Of a stretch of 64,000 nt of DNA, positions 7,599-16,839 are shown one piece after another; position 1 is the first letter of the stretch, and every line of letters begins with the position of its first letter. A program made the position numbers and the translations under genes. Below the pieces are notes generated by a model, which worked only from the letters and a program-made list of their open reading frames with translations, ran no database searches and was not told where the DNA came from. Source of the stretch: Flavobacterium anseongense (GTDB lineage Bacteria > Bacteroidota > Bacteroidia > Flavobacteriales > Flavobacteriaceae); NCBI RefSeq assembly GCF_021608185.1, contig NZ_JAKIHN010000002.1, positions 310,001-374,000 of the forward strand, in the 5' to 3' direction.

Positions 7599-8498
7599 AT
7601 GGCAAAAGCTATAAAAAAACAAGCATTAGGAAGAGGATTATCAGCTTTACTGAAAGATCCTGAAAATGATATAAAATCGATTGGGGATAAAAATGCTGAC
7701 AAATTGGTGGGTAATATCATCGAGTTAGATATTGAATCAATTACCATAAATCCATTTCAACCGAGAAGTAATTTCAATGAAGATTCACTTCAGGAATTAG
7801 CCGCTTCTATCAAAGAATTGGGATTAATCCAACCAATTACTGTTCGGAAATTAGACTTCAACAAATACCAATTGATTTCGGGTGAACGTCGTTTACGTGC
7901 TTCCAAAATAGTAGGTTTGACTACAGTTCCGGCTTACATCCGAATTGCTAATGACAATGAATCGTTGTTAATGGCTTTGGTAGAAAATATTCAGCGTCAC
8001 GATTTAGATCCAATCGAGATTGCACTTTCGTATCAAAGATTGATTGATGAAATTCAATTGACACAAGAGCAAATGAGTGAGCGCGTTGGAAAAAAACGTT
8101 CTACAATCGCTAACTACTTGCGTTTGTTAAAGTTAGACCCAATTATCCAAACCGGAATTCGCGATGGATTTATAAGTATGGGACATGGTCGCGCAATTAT
8201 CAACATCGAAGATCAGGACGTTCAAACTGATATTTATCAAAAGATTGTAAGTCAGAATCTTTCGGTTCGTGAGACGGAAGCACTGGTAAAAAACTATCAG
8301 GACAGCATCAAACCAACAGTAGCTAAAGCTAAAAAAGTAGCTTCATTTAAAGTTGACGACGACCAGAAAAAAGCATTCATAAATTTCTTTGGTTCAAAAA
8401 TAGATGTAAAAGTGACCGGAAACGGGAAAGGAAAAATTACGATTCCGTTTCACTCTGAAGAAGATTTTAACCGCATTATCAAACTAATAAAAGTTTAG
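7599..8498 (+). CDS. parB: ParB/RepB/Spo0J family partition protein
   Basis: A 299-residue chromosomal ParB. The start MAKAIKKQALGRGLSALL is typical. The ParB/sulfiredoxin-like CTPase domain contains NPFQPRSNFNEDSLQELAAS, then the SGERRLRASKI patch (GERR box) and VENIQRHDLDPIE. A helix-turn-helix follows (LTQEQMSERVGKKRSTIANY), then a C-terminal dimerisation segment. CTP-dependent sliding of ParB from parS drives partition together with ParA. The stop codon overlaps the GTG start of the next gene by one base, which indicates coupled translation. I did not spot a parS-like palindrome nearby. Confidence 0.95.
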   Translation: MAKAIKKQALGRGLSALLKDPENDIKSIGDKNADKLVGNIIELDIESITINPFQPRSNFNEDSLQELAASIKELGLIQPITVRKLDFNKYQLISGERRLRASKIVGLTTVPAYIRIANDNESLLMALVENIQRHDLDPIEIALSYQRLIDEIQLTQEQMSERVGKKRSTIANYLRLLKLDPIIQTGIRDGFISMGHGRAIINIEDQDVQTDIYQKIVSQNLSVRETEALVKNYQDSIKPTVAKAKKVASFKVDDDQKKAFINFFGSKIDVKVTGNGKGKITIPFHSEEDFNRIIKLIKV

Positions 8499-9055
8499 TG
8501 AATAAGATCTTCTACATAGTTGCATTCCTTTTTCTATTTGGAAATCAATCTGCCTTTTCACAGCAAATTGGCGAAGCTTTAAAAGCAAAAGATTCAGTGA
8601 AATTAAGAGAAATTGATCCGCTTCGACCTACAAAAGCGGCTTTTTATTCTGCCATTTTGCCTGGTTTAGGACAAGCTTACAATAAAAAATACTGGAAAAT
8701 TCCAATAGTATATGGTGCAATCGGAAGTAGTCTTTATTTTTATATCGACAACAATAAAAAATACCATAAAGTTCGTGATGCTTACAAACGAAGATTATTG
8801 GGTTTTAACGATGACGAATTCCAATATCTTGACAATAGTCGATTGGTGCAAGCCCAACGTTTTTACCAGCGAAACAGAGATTTATCGTTGTTGATTTCTG
8901 TTGGCCTTTATGTTTTAAATATTGTAGATGCCAATGTCGATGCGCATTTAATACAGTTTAACGTAAACGATAAATTGTCTTTTCAACCTGAAGTTTATCC
9001 AAACGAAATCAACTTTAAACCCAATTTAGGTTTAAGCTTTAATTATAAATTCTAA
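8498..9055 (+). CDS. DUF5683 domain-containing membrane protein
   Basis: A 185-residue protein starting with GTG, whose first base is the last base of the parB stop. It has an N-terminal signal or anchor (IFYIVAFLFLFGNQSAFSQ), then the DUF5683 core: RPTKAAFYSAILPGLGQAYN, KYWKIPIVYGAIGSSLYFYI and a segment LLISVGLYVLNIVDANVDAH. Two or three hydrophobic spans are visible. The family is restricted to Bacteroidetes and lies regularly between parB and dapB; its role is unknown. The downstream dapB ATG follows its stop codon without a gap. An envelope role is an inference from the membrane segments only. Confidence 0.85.
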   Translation: MNKIFYIVAFLFLFGNQSAFSQQIGEALKAKDSVKLREIDPLRPTKAAFYSAILPGLGQAYNKKYWKIPIVYGAIGSSLYFYIDNNKKYHKVRDAYKRRLLGFNDDEFQYLDNSRLVQAQRFYQRNRDLSLLISVGLYVLNIVDANVDAHLIQFNVNDKLSFQPEVYPNEINFKPNLGLSFNYKF

Positions 9056-9763
9056 ATGAAAATAGCATTATTAGGATATGGCAAAATGGGCAAAGTAATC
9101 GAAAGAATTGCTTTGGAAAGAGGTCACGAAATTGTCTTGAAAAAAGAAGAGTTCAATACTTTTGACGGTTTAGAAAAAGCCGATGTTGCTATCGATTTTA
9201 GTGCGCCAAATGTTGCCGTCGAAAATATTTCTACTGCTATTAACCTTGGAGTTCCTGTAATCTCAGGAACAACAGGTTGGCTCGAAAATTACCATCAAAT
9301 AGAAAGACTTTGCAACGAAAAAAACGCAGCTTTTCTTTATGGTTCCAATTTTAGTTTGGGCGTAAATTTATTCTTTGAACTCAATGATTATCTGGCAAAG
9401 ATGATGGCTAAGTTTAAGGATTACAAGGTTTCAATGGAAGAAATTCATCACATTCACAAACTAGATAAACCAAGCGGAACTGCAATTTCATTGGCAAACG
9501 CTGTCATCAATCACACGGATAAAAATAATTGGAGTATCGAAAACCCAAAAGAAGATGAAGTCTTTATCGATGTAAAACGAATCGATGATGTTCCGGGAAC
9601 ACACAGTGTTTTTTACAGTTCTGATGTTGATTTTATCGAAATAAAGCATGTCGCTCACAACCGCGAAGGTTTCGCACTTGGTGCCGTAATTGCTTCCGAA
9701 TGGATAATTGGAAAAAAAGGTATTTTCTCTATGAAAGACGTACTTGATTTAAACTCCAAATAA
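9056..9763 (+). CDS. dapB: 4-hydroxy-tetrahydrodipicolinate reductase
   Basis: A 235-residue DapB, slightly shorter than the E. coli enzyme as is usual in Bacteroidetes. The N-terminal Rossmann motif is LLGYGKMGKVIE; the ISGTTGW and SNFSLGVNLFF segments follow. The catalytic and substrate-binding block is EEIHHIHKLDKPSGTA, containing the conserved His pair and the KPSGTA lysine. The enzyme reduces dihydrodipicolinate in the diaminopimelate branch of lysine and peptidoglycan synthesis. It lies directly after the DUF5683 gene and before lepB, separated from lepB by a 76-base spacer. Confidence 0.95.
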   Translation: MKIALLGYGKMGKVIERIALERGHEIVLKKEEFNTFDGLEKADVAIDFSAPNVAVENISTAINLGVPVISGTTGWLENYHQIERLCNEKNAAFLYGSNFSLGVNLFFELNDYLAKMMAKFKDYKVSMEEIHHIHKLDKPSGTAISLANAVINHTDKNNWSIENPKEDEVFIDVKRIDDVPGTHSVFYSSDVDFIEIKHVAHNREGFALGAVIASEWIIGKKGIFSMKDVLDLNSK

Positions 9764-9839
9764 CAAAAGACAAATTCCAAATTGTAACAAATCTCAAAAT
9801 AAGTGAACTTATACCTCGTAAACTTTTAAACTTAACATC

Positions 9840-11393
9840 ATGTCTCTATTCCATTGGTTTATATTTTTCCTTTTAGTTCAAATCATTCATGGTTTGGGAA
9901 CCTGGAAATTATACGAAAAAGCAGGAAGAAAATCTTGGGAAGCTTTTATCCCTGTATATAATTCCATTGTTTTGATGAAAATCATCAACAGACCAACCTG
10001 GTGGACATTACTCCTATTCATTCCGATTATCAACCTGATAATGTTTCCTGTCGTTTGGGTAGAAACCTTGAGAAGCTTTGGAAAAAACACAACAGCTGAT
10101 ACTTGGTTAGCTGTTCTAACTTGTGGACTTTATATTTATTACATCAATTACACACAGGATGTTAAATATATTACTGATAGAAGTTTGGTTGCTCCTACCA
10201 AAACCGGTGATACAATTAGCTCTTTAATTTTTGCGGTGGTTGTGGCAACTTTGGTACATACTTACGTGATGCAGCCCTATACGATTCCGACATCTTCTTT
10301 GGAGAAATCATTGCTCATTGGTGATTTCCTTTTTGTGAGTAAATTTCATTATGGTGCCAGAACTCCAATGACAGCTGTAGCTGCGCCAATGGTTCACGAC
10401 ACATTGCCTTTGATAAGAACAAAATCATATTTAAGCTGGCCACAATTGCCTTACTTCAGATTTCCGGGTTTTGAAAAAATAGAAAAAAATGACATTGTTG
10501 TTTTCAACTGGCCGGCAGATACCGTTTATAAATTCTTTGACACTTCAGGAAGAAGTATTGCAAAACCTGTTGACAAAAAATCAAACTATGTAAAGCGTTG
10601 CCAAGGCACACCTGGCGATTCGTTGCAAATAAAAAACGGAACCGTTTATATCAATGGTAAAGAATTGATCTTACCGGAAAGAGCCAAGCCTCAGTATTCT
10701 TATGCAGTAACTTATGACATGAATAATTCGGATCTTGATTTTGAGTATTTATTAAATCAAGTTGGTTCTACTGATGGTGCAGGTTTTAAAAGCGAAACCA
10801 GAGATACTTTATATTTAAGAGCATTAACCAAAACCGGTGCTGCGACTCTGAAAAGTGTTCCCGGAATTAAATCGGTTACGCAAATAGTTGCTAAAGAAGG
10901 TGAACCAAATATTTTTACACACAATCCAAATTGGAATGGAGACAATTTTGGTCCGATATACATTCCGGAGGCAGGAAAAACTGTAGCATTAAATCTCAAA
11001 ACGCTTCCTTTCTATAAAAGATTAATTACCGTTTACGAAAAACACGATTTAAAAGTGGTTGGCGATGATATTTATATAGATGACAAAAAAGTAACAAGCT
11101 ATACGTTCCAACAAAACTACTATTGGATGATGGGAGACAACCGTCACAACTCTGAAGACAGCCGTTATTGGGGTTATGTTCCCGAAGATCATATTGTCGG
11201 AAAACCTGTTTTTATATGGATGAGTTGGGACAGCAACGGAAAAGGTCTTAACAAAATTCGTTGGGAAAGATTATTCACAACCGTTGGTGGCGATGGACAA
11301 CCACAATCTTATTTCAAATATTTTCTTGGTTTGTTAGCCTTGTATTTTGTGGGTGATTATTTCTGGAAGAAAAGAAAAGCGAAAAACGTTTAA
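9840..11393 (+). CDS. lepB: signal peptidase I, long Bacteroidetes form
   Basis: A 517-residue type I signal peptidase, much longer than E. coli LepB (324). An N-terminal part of about 120 residues has three membrane segments and the EAFIPVYNSIVLMKI motif of a DUF5684-like domain. The catalytic part follows: the nucleophile Ser153 in YTIPTSSLEKSLLIGD, the general base Lys252 in YVKRCQGTPGD, and the box E segment MMGDNRHNSEDSRYWGYVP. A final membrane helix (YFKYFLGLLALYFVGDYFW) sits at the C terminus. It cleaves Sec signal peptides at the outer face of the inner membrane. The fused N-terminal membrane domain is common in Flavobacteriia; its role is unclear. Confidence 0.93.
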   Translation: MSLFHWFIFFLLVQIIHGLGTWKLYEKAGRKSWEAFIPVYNSIVLMKIINRPTWWTLLLFIPIINLIMFPVVWVETLRSFGKNTTADTWLAVLTCGLYIYYINYTQDVKYITDRSLVAPTKTGDTISSLIFAVVVATLVHTYVMQPYTIPTSSLEKSLLIGDFLFVSKFHYGARTPMTAVAAPMVHDTLPLIRTKSYLSWPQLPYFRFPGFEKIEKNDIVVFNWPADTVYKFFDTSGRSIAKPVDKKSNYVKRCQGTPGDSLQIKNGTVYINGKELILPERAKPQYSYAVTYDMNNSDLDFEYLLNQVGSTDGAGFKSETRDTLYLRALTKTGAATLKSVPGIKSVTQIVAKEGEPNIFTHNPNWNGDNFGPIYIPEAGKTVALNLKTLPFYKRLITVYEKHDLKVVGDDIYIDDKKVTSYTFQQNYYWMMGDNRHNSEDSRYWGYVPEDHIVGKPVFIWMSWDSNGKGLNKIRWERLFTTVGGDGQPQSYFKYFLGLLALYFVGDYFWKKRKAKNV

Positions 11394-11395
11394 AT

Positions 11396-11445
11396 GTTTA
11401 TAGTTTATGGTTTATAGTTTTAACCATAAACAACAAACCATAAAC
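11396..11445. repeat. word-like A+T inverted repeat before wbqC
   Basis: tttatagtttatggtttatag faces ccataaacaacaaaccataaa, an imperfect inverted repeat built of repeated gtttatgg words. It ends directly at the wbqC start codon and may fold between lepB and wbqC. Confidence 0.6.
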
Positions 11446-11446
11446 C

Positions 11447-12061
11447 ATGAACAACCTTATCATCCATCCAAGCTATTTCCCTTCAATCAGTCATTTTGTG
11501 GCGATTGCAAAAGCGGATATTGTAACGTTTGAAATGGAAGATAATTTTCAGAAGCAAACCAACAGAAACCGAATGTACGTTTACAGTCCAAACGGAATCC
11601 AACTGTTAAATGTTCCGGTTAAGCATAACAAAGAAAGACATCAACGCATTAAGGAAGTCAAAATTGAGAATGATTTTGATTGGCAAAAGCAACACTTCAA
11701 ATCGCTGGAAGCTGCTTATAGAACCTCACCTTTCTTTGAGTATTTTGAAGATGATATTGCTCCTATTTTTCAAAAGAAACATACCTTTTTAATGGATTTA
11801 AATTTGGAAACGATGTCTATTGTTTCTAAATGTCTCCGTTTGGAATTTGATTATGATGAAACTACTGAATATTTCCACGAAGTAAATGACAAAACCGATT
11901 TCAGAAATCTAATCAACGGCAAAAAAGACACTGCTGTTTTTGAATCGTACACTCAGGTTTTCGGAGATAAACACGGTTATTTAAATAATCTTTCTATTTT
12001 GGATTTGCTTTTCAACGAAGGAAGATATGCGTTAGATTATTTGAAGAAGCAACAACTTTAA
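11447..12061 (+). CDS. WbqC-like family protein
   Basis: A 204-residue WbqC-family protein. The start MNNLIIHPSYFPSISHFVAI corresponds to the family's N-terminal signature (usually HQPxYLPWxGYF, here relaxed), followed by FEMEDNFQKQTNRNRMYVYS and the NVPVKHNKERHQRIKEVKI segment. WbqC proteins were first noted in O-antigen clusters, but their activity is not established. In Flavobacteriia the gene regularly follows lepB. Its stop codon abuts the stop codon of the convergent downstream gene with no base between. The start codon sits at the end of an inverted repeat. Confidence 0.82.
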   Translation: MNNLIIHPSYFPSISHFVAIAKADIVTFEMEDNFQKQTNRNRMYVYSPNGIQLLNVPVKHNKERHQRIKEVKIENDFDWQKQHFKSLEAAYRTSPFFEYFEDDIAPIFQKKHTFLMDLNLETMSIVSKCLRLEFDYDETTEYFHEVNDKTDFRNLINGKKDTAVFESYTQVFGDKHGYLNNLSILDLLFNEGRYALDYLKKQQL

Positions 12062-13111
12062 TTATTCAATAAAAGAAAGCCTCGTCATTATCGGAAAGTG
12101 ATCGGATTTTTCAAACTTGGTAAATGTAGTAAAACTTTTGACTTTCATCTTTTTACTGGCAAAAATATAGTCAATTCGGGCAGGATAATATTTGAATTTA
12201 TAAGTTTGCCCAAAACCATTTCCGGCTTCTTCAAAGCAATCATTTAAATCGGATTTTATATTGCGATATACATACGAAAAAGGACTATTATTCATATCGC
12301 CACAAATAATAACAGGATAATTACACTCGCTTTTGTGCTTTACTAAAATCTCGGCCTGCTGTTCCTGCTTTTTAAAGGCATCCCGAATTCTGCTAAAAAG
12401 CTGCTGAGATTTGCTTTTATTAATAGCATCAACGTGTTCTGAAATCTCATTCACATCAGGAGAAATTTTGATGGATTGCAAATGAATATTATACACTCTA
12501 ATCGTATCTTGTCCCCTTTTAATATCGGCATAAATAATATTGTTTCCCGCCGTTGGAATTTTAAAATCGCCCTGATTAAAAATTGGAAATTTAGAAAAAA
12601 TTGCTTGTCCTGTTTTGATTTTTTTGCCTTCCATAAAAATGGCTTTGTACTTATAAACCCGTAAGTCAACTTTAGCATTTTCCGAATATTCCTGAATACA
12701 CAAAATATCAGGGTTTTGTTCATTAATAAAACTCAAAATAGTATTGCCAACATTATCATTATCAATCCAGTCAAACAAGTTAAACAAGCGAACATTATAA
12801 CTCATTACCGTAAAATCCTTTTCTTCTTTGTCACTATTGTGGGAAGAAAATTTATAGAATTTATTAATGAATGTAATTCCGAGGAGCAATACCAATCCGG
12901 AAAGGATAACCTGCCGTTTTAATTGCAACAGCCAATAAATAAAAAACAAGGCATTTAAAATTAGAAACAATGGCAGAATCAAGGTTAAAACCGAAAGCAG
13001 CGGAAACATTTTTGGTGCCAGAAATGGTAAAACATAAGCAACAAAAGTCAATACAGTAACAACTATATTGAATGCAAATACTACTTTATTAAACCACGAA
13101 AGTTTTTTCAT
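12062..13111 (-). CDS. membrane-anchored endonuclease/exonuclease/phosphatase family protein
   Basis: A 349-residue protein with three hydrophobic spans in the first 90 residues, then an EEP-fold catalytic domain. Recognisable blocks are VMSYNVRLFN (metal-binding Asn), DILCIQEYS (metal-binding Glu), YNIHLQS, IICGDMNNSPFS (catalytic Asp and Asn), and the closing RIDYIFASKKM with SDHFPIM (catalytic Asp-His). The fold cleaves phosphodiester bonds in nucleic acids, lipids or inositol phosphates; the substrate cannot be told. The membrane anchor and extracellular topology argue against a purely intracellular DNA role. It ends tail to tail with wbqC. Confidence 0.85.
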   Translation of the reverse strand: MKKLSWFNKVVFAFNIVVTVLTFVAYVLPFLAPKMFPLLSVLTLILPLFLILNALFFIYWLLQLKRQVILSGLVLLLGITFINKFYKFSSHNSDKEEKDFTVMSYNVRLFNLFDWIDNDNVGNTILSFINEQNPDILCIQEYSENAKVDLRVYKYKAIFMEGKKIKTGQAIFSKFPIFNQGDFKIPTAGNNIIYADIKRGQDTIRVYNIHLQSIKISPDVNEISEHVDAINKSKSQQLFSRIRDAFKKQEQQAEILVKHKSECNYPVIICGDMNNSPFSYVYRNIKSDLNDCFEEAGNGFGQTYKFKYYPARIDYIFASKKMKVKSFTTFTKFEKSDHFPIMTRLSFIE

Positions 13112-13120
13112 TTATAATTT

Positions 13121-13199
13121 TAAGGTTTATTAGGTTTATTAAGTTTAAAAGGTTTATGAAAATATAAACTTTGAAAACTGAACACTAAAAACTGAATAC
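13121..13199. repeat. degenerate tandem words in spacer
   Basis: The spacer holds aggtttatt/aggtttatt/aagttta words followed by actgaacac/actgaatac/actgaacac words. These low-complexity tandem words resemble spacers elsewhere in the window. No gene is visible. Confidence 0.5.
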
Positions 13200-13206
13200 T
13201 GAACAC

Positions 13207-14073
13207 TTATTTCCCTGCTTTAAACAGAAACTCTTTCTCTTCGACTGTCAGGCTATCATAACCTGATTGGCTGATTTTATCTAAAATTTCGTCTAATTGT
13301 TGTTGTGTTTTGTCTTTGACAACAATTTTACTCTCTCTTTTAACGGCAGGTTTTTTGGGGTTAACATGCACTTTTTTAAAAGGAGTTGCTTTTTTGGGGC
13401 CAAATAAATTAGCAAAAAAATCAATTACAGCATTTACAATCCGACTCAAATCGGTTCCGTTTTGTAACAGTCTGATGTAAATATAACCAAAAAAAGCTCC
13501 GCTCAGATGCGCAATATGACCGCCGGTGTTATCCAGTTGAATTTGCAATAAATCCAATAAAAGAAGAACGGCTGTGATATGCCAAAGCTTTACATTACCA
13601 AGTAACAACAATCGAACATTCATCAGAGGCTGATAAGTCGTAGCTCCGACCAAAAGCGCCATAATTGCTCCCGATGCTCCAACCATTGGTGAAATCTTAT
13701 TCAAAAAATAATAACTCAAAACAAAACATAAACCTGAGAAAACAGCACTTAGGAGGTATAATCCTAAATATTGCTTTTGCGTAAAAAAAGTCAGAAACAA
13801 ACGACTGGCAAAGTTGAGAACCATCATATTGAAAAACAAATGCCAAAAACCACCATGCAGAAAAGCATAGGTCAATAAAGTCCATGGGTAATGTAAAACC
13901 ACTGTTGGTTCTGAGACAAGCTGTAGCCAATTGGGATAATCAAAACCGCCTGATTTGAATTGATAAAACAAGAGTATTGATAAAAGGAAAATACCCACAT
14001 TCCAATAAATCATCTTATTGGCAATGCCGCCTATTTTATACTGAAACTTTAAATCATCAATAATACTGTTCAT
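13207..14073 (-). CDS. rhomboid family intramembrane serine protease (1)
   Basis: A 288-residue rhomboid. The HGGFWHLFFNMMVLNFAS block (loop L1 region, HxxxN type), the nucleophile motif VGASGAIMALL, and the catalytic His in the sixth helix (GGHIAHLSGAFFGYIYIRL) are all present, so the Ser-His dyad looks intact. Six membrane helices are followed by a cytosolic tail of about 85 residues that is rich in lysine (HVNPKKPAVKRESKIVVKD). It lies three bases downstream of a second rhomboid gene and behind mutL in the same transcript. Substrates are unknown; cleavage of membrane-anchored proteins within the bilayer is the family activity. Confidence 0.9.
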   Translation of the reverse strand: MNSIIDDLKFQYKIGGIANKMIYWNVGIFLLSILLFYQFKSGGFDYPNWLQLVSEPTVVLHYPWTLLTYAFLHGGFWHLFFNMMVLNFASRLFLTFFTQKQYLGLYLLSAVFSGLCFVLSYYFLNKISPMVGASGAIMALLVGATTYQPLMNVRLLLLGNVKLWHITAVLLLLDLLQIQLDNTGGHIAHLSGAFFGYIYIRLLQNGTDLSRIVNAVIDFFANLFGPKKATPFKKVHVNPKKPAVKRESKIVVKDKTQQQLDEILDKISQSGYDSLTVEEKEFLFKAGK

Positions 14074-14076
14074 AGT

Positions 14077-14889
14077 CTAATCCCAACGGTTTTTATTAAA
14101 CTGATTTCGTTTCCAATACCACATCATTAGGAAACCTGTAATGGCTCCACCAACATGTGCAAAATGGGCAATTCCGGTTCCGCCGGCACCAAAAAGAGAA
14201 CTTCCTCTGAAACCTAAAAACAAATCGATTGCAATTATTCCAGGTACAAAATATTTCGCTTTAATCGGAATTGGAATAAACATAATCCCCAATTCTGCAG
14301 ATGGAAACATAAAAGCAAATGCCGTTAGTAATCCGTAAATAGCTCCGGAGGCTCCGAGTGAAGTCGATTGAAAATCCTGAACTGCCGATGCCAGAACATT
14401 AAACTGTTCCTGTGTGCAATTCGCATTCTCTAAAATAGTTTTTACTTTGCTCGCTATCATTTGTCCTTTTTCATCAAAAACACTGCTATAATCGGCACTT
14501 AAAAGAATATGAATATCTCTTTCCGAAAAATTCAAACTCGAAAGTTGGTCTAAAGCATACTGAATTTGAAAATAATTTACGGCTGTATGCAAAGCTGCTG
14601 CACCTAATCCGCAGGAAATATAGAAGAAAATGAATTTCTTAGCACCCCAAAAATGCTCTAAAGCAGCTCCAAAAGAAACCAAAGCGAACATATTGAAAAC
14701 AATATGCATCAAATTGGGCATTGGTGCATGCATAAACATACTGGTCAACGGTTGCCACACTCTAAAATTTGGGTTTTCAGGGTAATACAAAGACAACACC
14801 GGATAAGCATTGGCTACAAATTGTGACCCTATAAAAAATATAATATTTATAATCAGTAACTGCTTAACAGTATCGGTCATTCGCATCAT
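14077..14889 (-). CDS. rhomboid family intramembrane serine protease (2)
   Basis: A 270-residue rhomboid paralogous to its neighbour. It shows FMHAPMPNLMHIVFNMFALV (L1 and HxxxN region), the nucleophile GASGAIYGLLTAF, and the catalytic His within GIAHFAHVGGAITGFLMMW. An insertion of about 70 residues between the first helices (NYFQIQYALDQLSSLN onward) is typical of Bacteroidetes members and faces outward. The start ATGATG overlaps the mutL stop codon by four bases, implying coupled translation. The pair of rhomboids after mutL is a conserved flavobacterial arrangement as far as I recall. Confidence 0.9.
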   Translation of the reverse strand: MMRMTDTVKQLLIINIIFFIGSQFVANAYPVLSLYYPENPNFRVWQPLTSMFMHAPMPNLMHIVFNMFALVSFGAALEHFWGAKKFIFFYISCGLGAAALHTAVNYFQIQYALDQLSSLNFSERDIHILLSADYSSVFDEKGQMIASKVKTILENANCTQEQFNVLASAVQDFQSTSLGASGAIYGLLTAFAFMFPSAELGIMFIPIPIKAKYFVPGIIAIDLFLGFRGSSLFGAGGTGIAHFAHVGGAITGFLMMWYWKRNQFNKNRWD

Positions 14890-16736
14890 ACGCTGAATTT
14901 TTTATCTAAATCTTCGACACTCATCGTGATGAATGTTGGTTTTTGAAATGGGGAAACATTTGGCTCTTTACAAGCAAAAAGATTGTGCACCAAATTTTCC
15001 TGTTCTTTTTCGGTTAAATAGGTTCCGGTTTTTACTGCCAGACTTTTTGCCATCGATTTCGCGATCGTATCATTTTGACTAAAACTGTTATCCGGAATTC
15101 CATCCTGCAGGTCACTCAATAACTCTTCCAAAACGATAGAAATTTCACTTTCGGTCACATTGACAGGCAAACCCGAAATTACCACATTGTCTTCGTTAAT
15201 CGTTTCAAAAACAAATCCGGTGCTTTCCAAAGAGGATTTTAATTCGGCTATCAATTCGATTTCGGCAGACGAATAATACAACTGCAACGGAAATAACATT
15301 TGCTGACTCGATGCCTGATGCACCGTCATGCTGGTCAAAAAGGATTCATACAAAACGCGTTCGTGCGCCCGCTTTTGATTGATAATAACCATACCTGATT
15401 TGATTGGGCTGACAATATATTTCTTTTGAATTTGATAGGTACGCTTAACTTCCTGCTCCACTTCATTCTCTTCAAATAACGAAGAAGTAACGGCATCGTT
15501 TTCAAAAGTCATTTCGGCTATCTCTTGTCCGGCTTGTTTTAAACCTACATATAAACTTTCCCAACTCGGTTGCGCTTCAGGCTTTTTATAATTGGAAGAC
15601 GATGCAAAAGATTTGCTCGGCTTTTCCTCTGAAAATGGATTATAGGCACGATCAACCTGAATCGTTGGATATTCGGCTTCTCTGTTTTGATATTGATAAG
15701 GCGTGTCTAAATTTGGATCGCGATCAAAATCTAAAACCGGAGCTACATTAAATTGACCCAAACTGTGCTTGATTGACGAACGCAAAATAGCATACAAAGC
15801 ATGTTCATCATCAAATTTAATCTCGGTTTTTGTTGGATGAATGTTGATATCTATCGAATGTGGCGGCACATCTAAATATAGAAAATAACTCGGCTGTGCA
15901 CCATCTTTTAATAAACCCTCATAAGCTGCCATAACAGCGTGATGCAGATAACCGCTTTTGATAAATCGGTTGTTGACAAAAAAGAATTGCTCTCCTCTAT
16001 TCTTCTTAGCAAATTCGGGTTTGCCAATAAAACCGTGAAGGTTTACGATTTCGGTTTCTTCTTTTGCGGGAACTAATTTTTCATTGGTTTTCCCCGAAAA
16101 AATATTGACAATTCTTTGTCTGAAATTCGAAATTGGCAGGTTAAACATTTCGCTGCCATTGTGATACATCGTAAAATGAATATTCGGATGCGCCATCGCG
16201 ACACGTTGAAATTCATCAACAATATAACGTTGTTCAACAGTATCTGATTTTAAGAAATTGCGTCGCGCCGGAATATTGAAAAATAAATTTTTAACCGAAA
16301 ATGAAGTTCCTTTTGGCAACACTGCCGGTTCCTGCGAAACAAACTTACTGCCTTCTATGATTATGTGTGTTCCTAACTCATCCTGTTCCTGCTTGGTCTT
16401 CATTTCTACATGAGCAATCGCAGCAATTGAAGCTAATGCTTCGCCACGAAACCCTTTGGTGTGTAAAGAAAATAAATCTTCGGCATGACGGATTTTGGAT
16501 GTAGCATGACGCTCAAAACACAAACGGGAATCGGTGATACTCATTCCAACTCCGTTATCAATAACCTGAATCAGTGATTTCCCGGCGTCTTTAATGATAA
16601 GCTTTATGTCGGTTGCTTTGGCATCAACAGCATTTTCCAATAATTCTTTAACTACAGAAGCCGGTCTTTGTACCACTTCGCCAGCGGCAATTTGGTTGGC
16701 AACATGATCGGGAAGTAATTGAATTATGCTTGACAT
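14886..16736 (-). CDS. mutL: DNA mismatch repair protein MutL, endonuclease motifs degenerate
   Basis: A 616-residue MutL. The GHKL ATPase half is complete: IAAGEVVQRPASVVKELLEN, DNGVGM (60-65), RHATSKI and TKGFRGEALASI. The C-terminal half aligns with the nuclease-type MutL fold, but the metal-binding DQHAxxExxxxE motif reads NQKRAHERVLYE (453-464) and the CPHGRP-type motif reads SPFQKPT (595-601). Both have lost key ligands, so intrinsic nicking is unlikely. MutL couples mismatch recognition by MutS to strand removal. It is transcribed with the two rhomboid genes from a promoter at 16792-16822. Confidence 0.93.
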   Translation of the reverse strand: MSSIIQLLPDHVANQIAAGEVVQRPASVVKELLENAVDAKATDIKLIIKDAGKSLIQVIDNGVGMSITDSRLCFERHATSKIRHAEDLFSLHTKGFRGEALASIAAIAHVEMKTKQEQDELGTHIIIEGSKFVSQEPAVLPKGTSFSVKNLFFNIPARRNFLKSDTVEQRYIVDEFQRVAMAHPNIHFTMYHNGSEMFNLPISNFRQRIVNIFSGKTNEKLVPAKEETEIVNLHGFIGKPEFAKKNRGEQFFFVNNRFIKSGYLHHAVMAAYEGLLKDGAQPSYFLYLDVPPHSIDINIHPTKTEIKFDDEHALYAILRSSIKHSLGQFNVAPVLDFDRDPNLDTPYQYQNREAEYPTIQVDRAYNPFSEEKPSKSFASSSNYKKPEAQPSWESLYVGLKQAGQEIAEMTFENDAVTSSLFEENEVEQEVKRTYQIQKKYIVSPIKSGMVIINQKRAHERVLYESFLTSMTVHQASSQQMLFPLQLYYSSAEIELIAELKSSLESTGFVFETINEDNVVISGLPVNVTESEISIVLEELLSDLQDGIPDNSFSQNDTIAKSMAKSLAVKTGTYLTEKEQENLVHNLFACKEPNVSPFQKPTFITMSVEDLDKKFSV

Positions 16737-16791
16737 TCTTTGTGGTTCAGTGTTATGTTTAATTGTTAAGTAATTTGGTAACCGAAGTTAG

Positions 16792-16822
16792 CAAATTTAA
16801 TGAAAATCTATTGGGATTTAAA
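16792..16822 (-). promoter_or_regulatory. promoter of mutL operon
   Basis: On the minus strand, TTTA (16819-16822), a 19-base spacer and a perfect -7 box TAAATTTG (16792-16799), about 55 bases before the mutL start. Confidence 0.6.
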
Positions 16823-16839
16823 CTTAATAATTAGCTAAA

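Noticed and set aside
6828..9055. parS site near parAB
   Set aside because: I looked for a GTTnCACGTGnAAC-like palindrome and did not see one in this part of the window.
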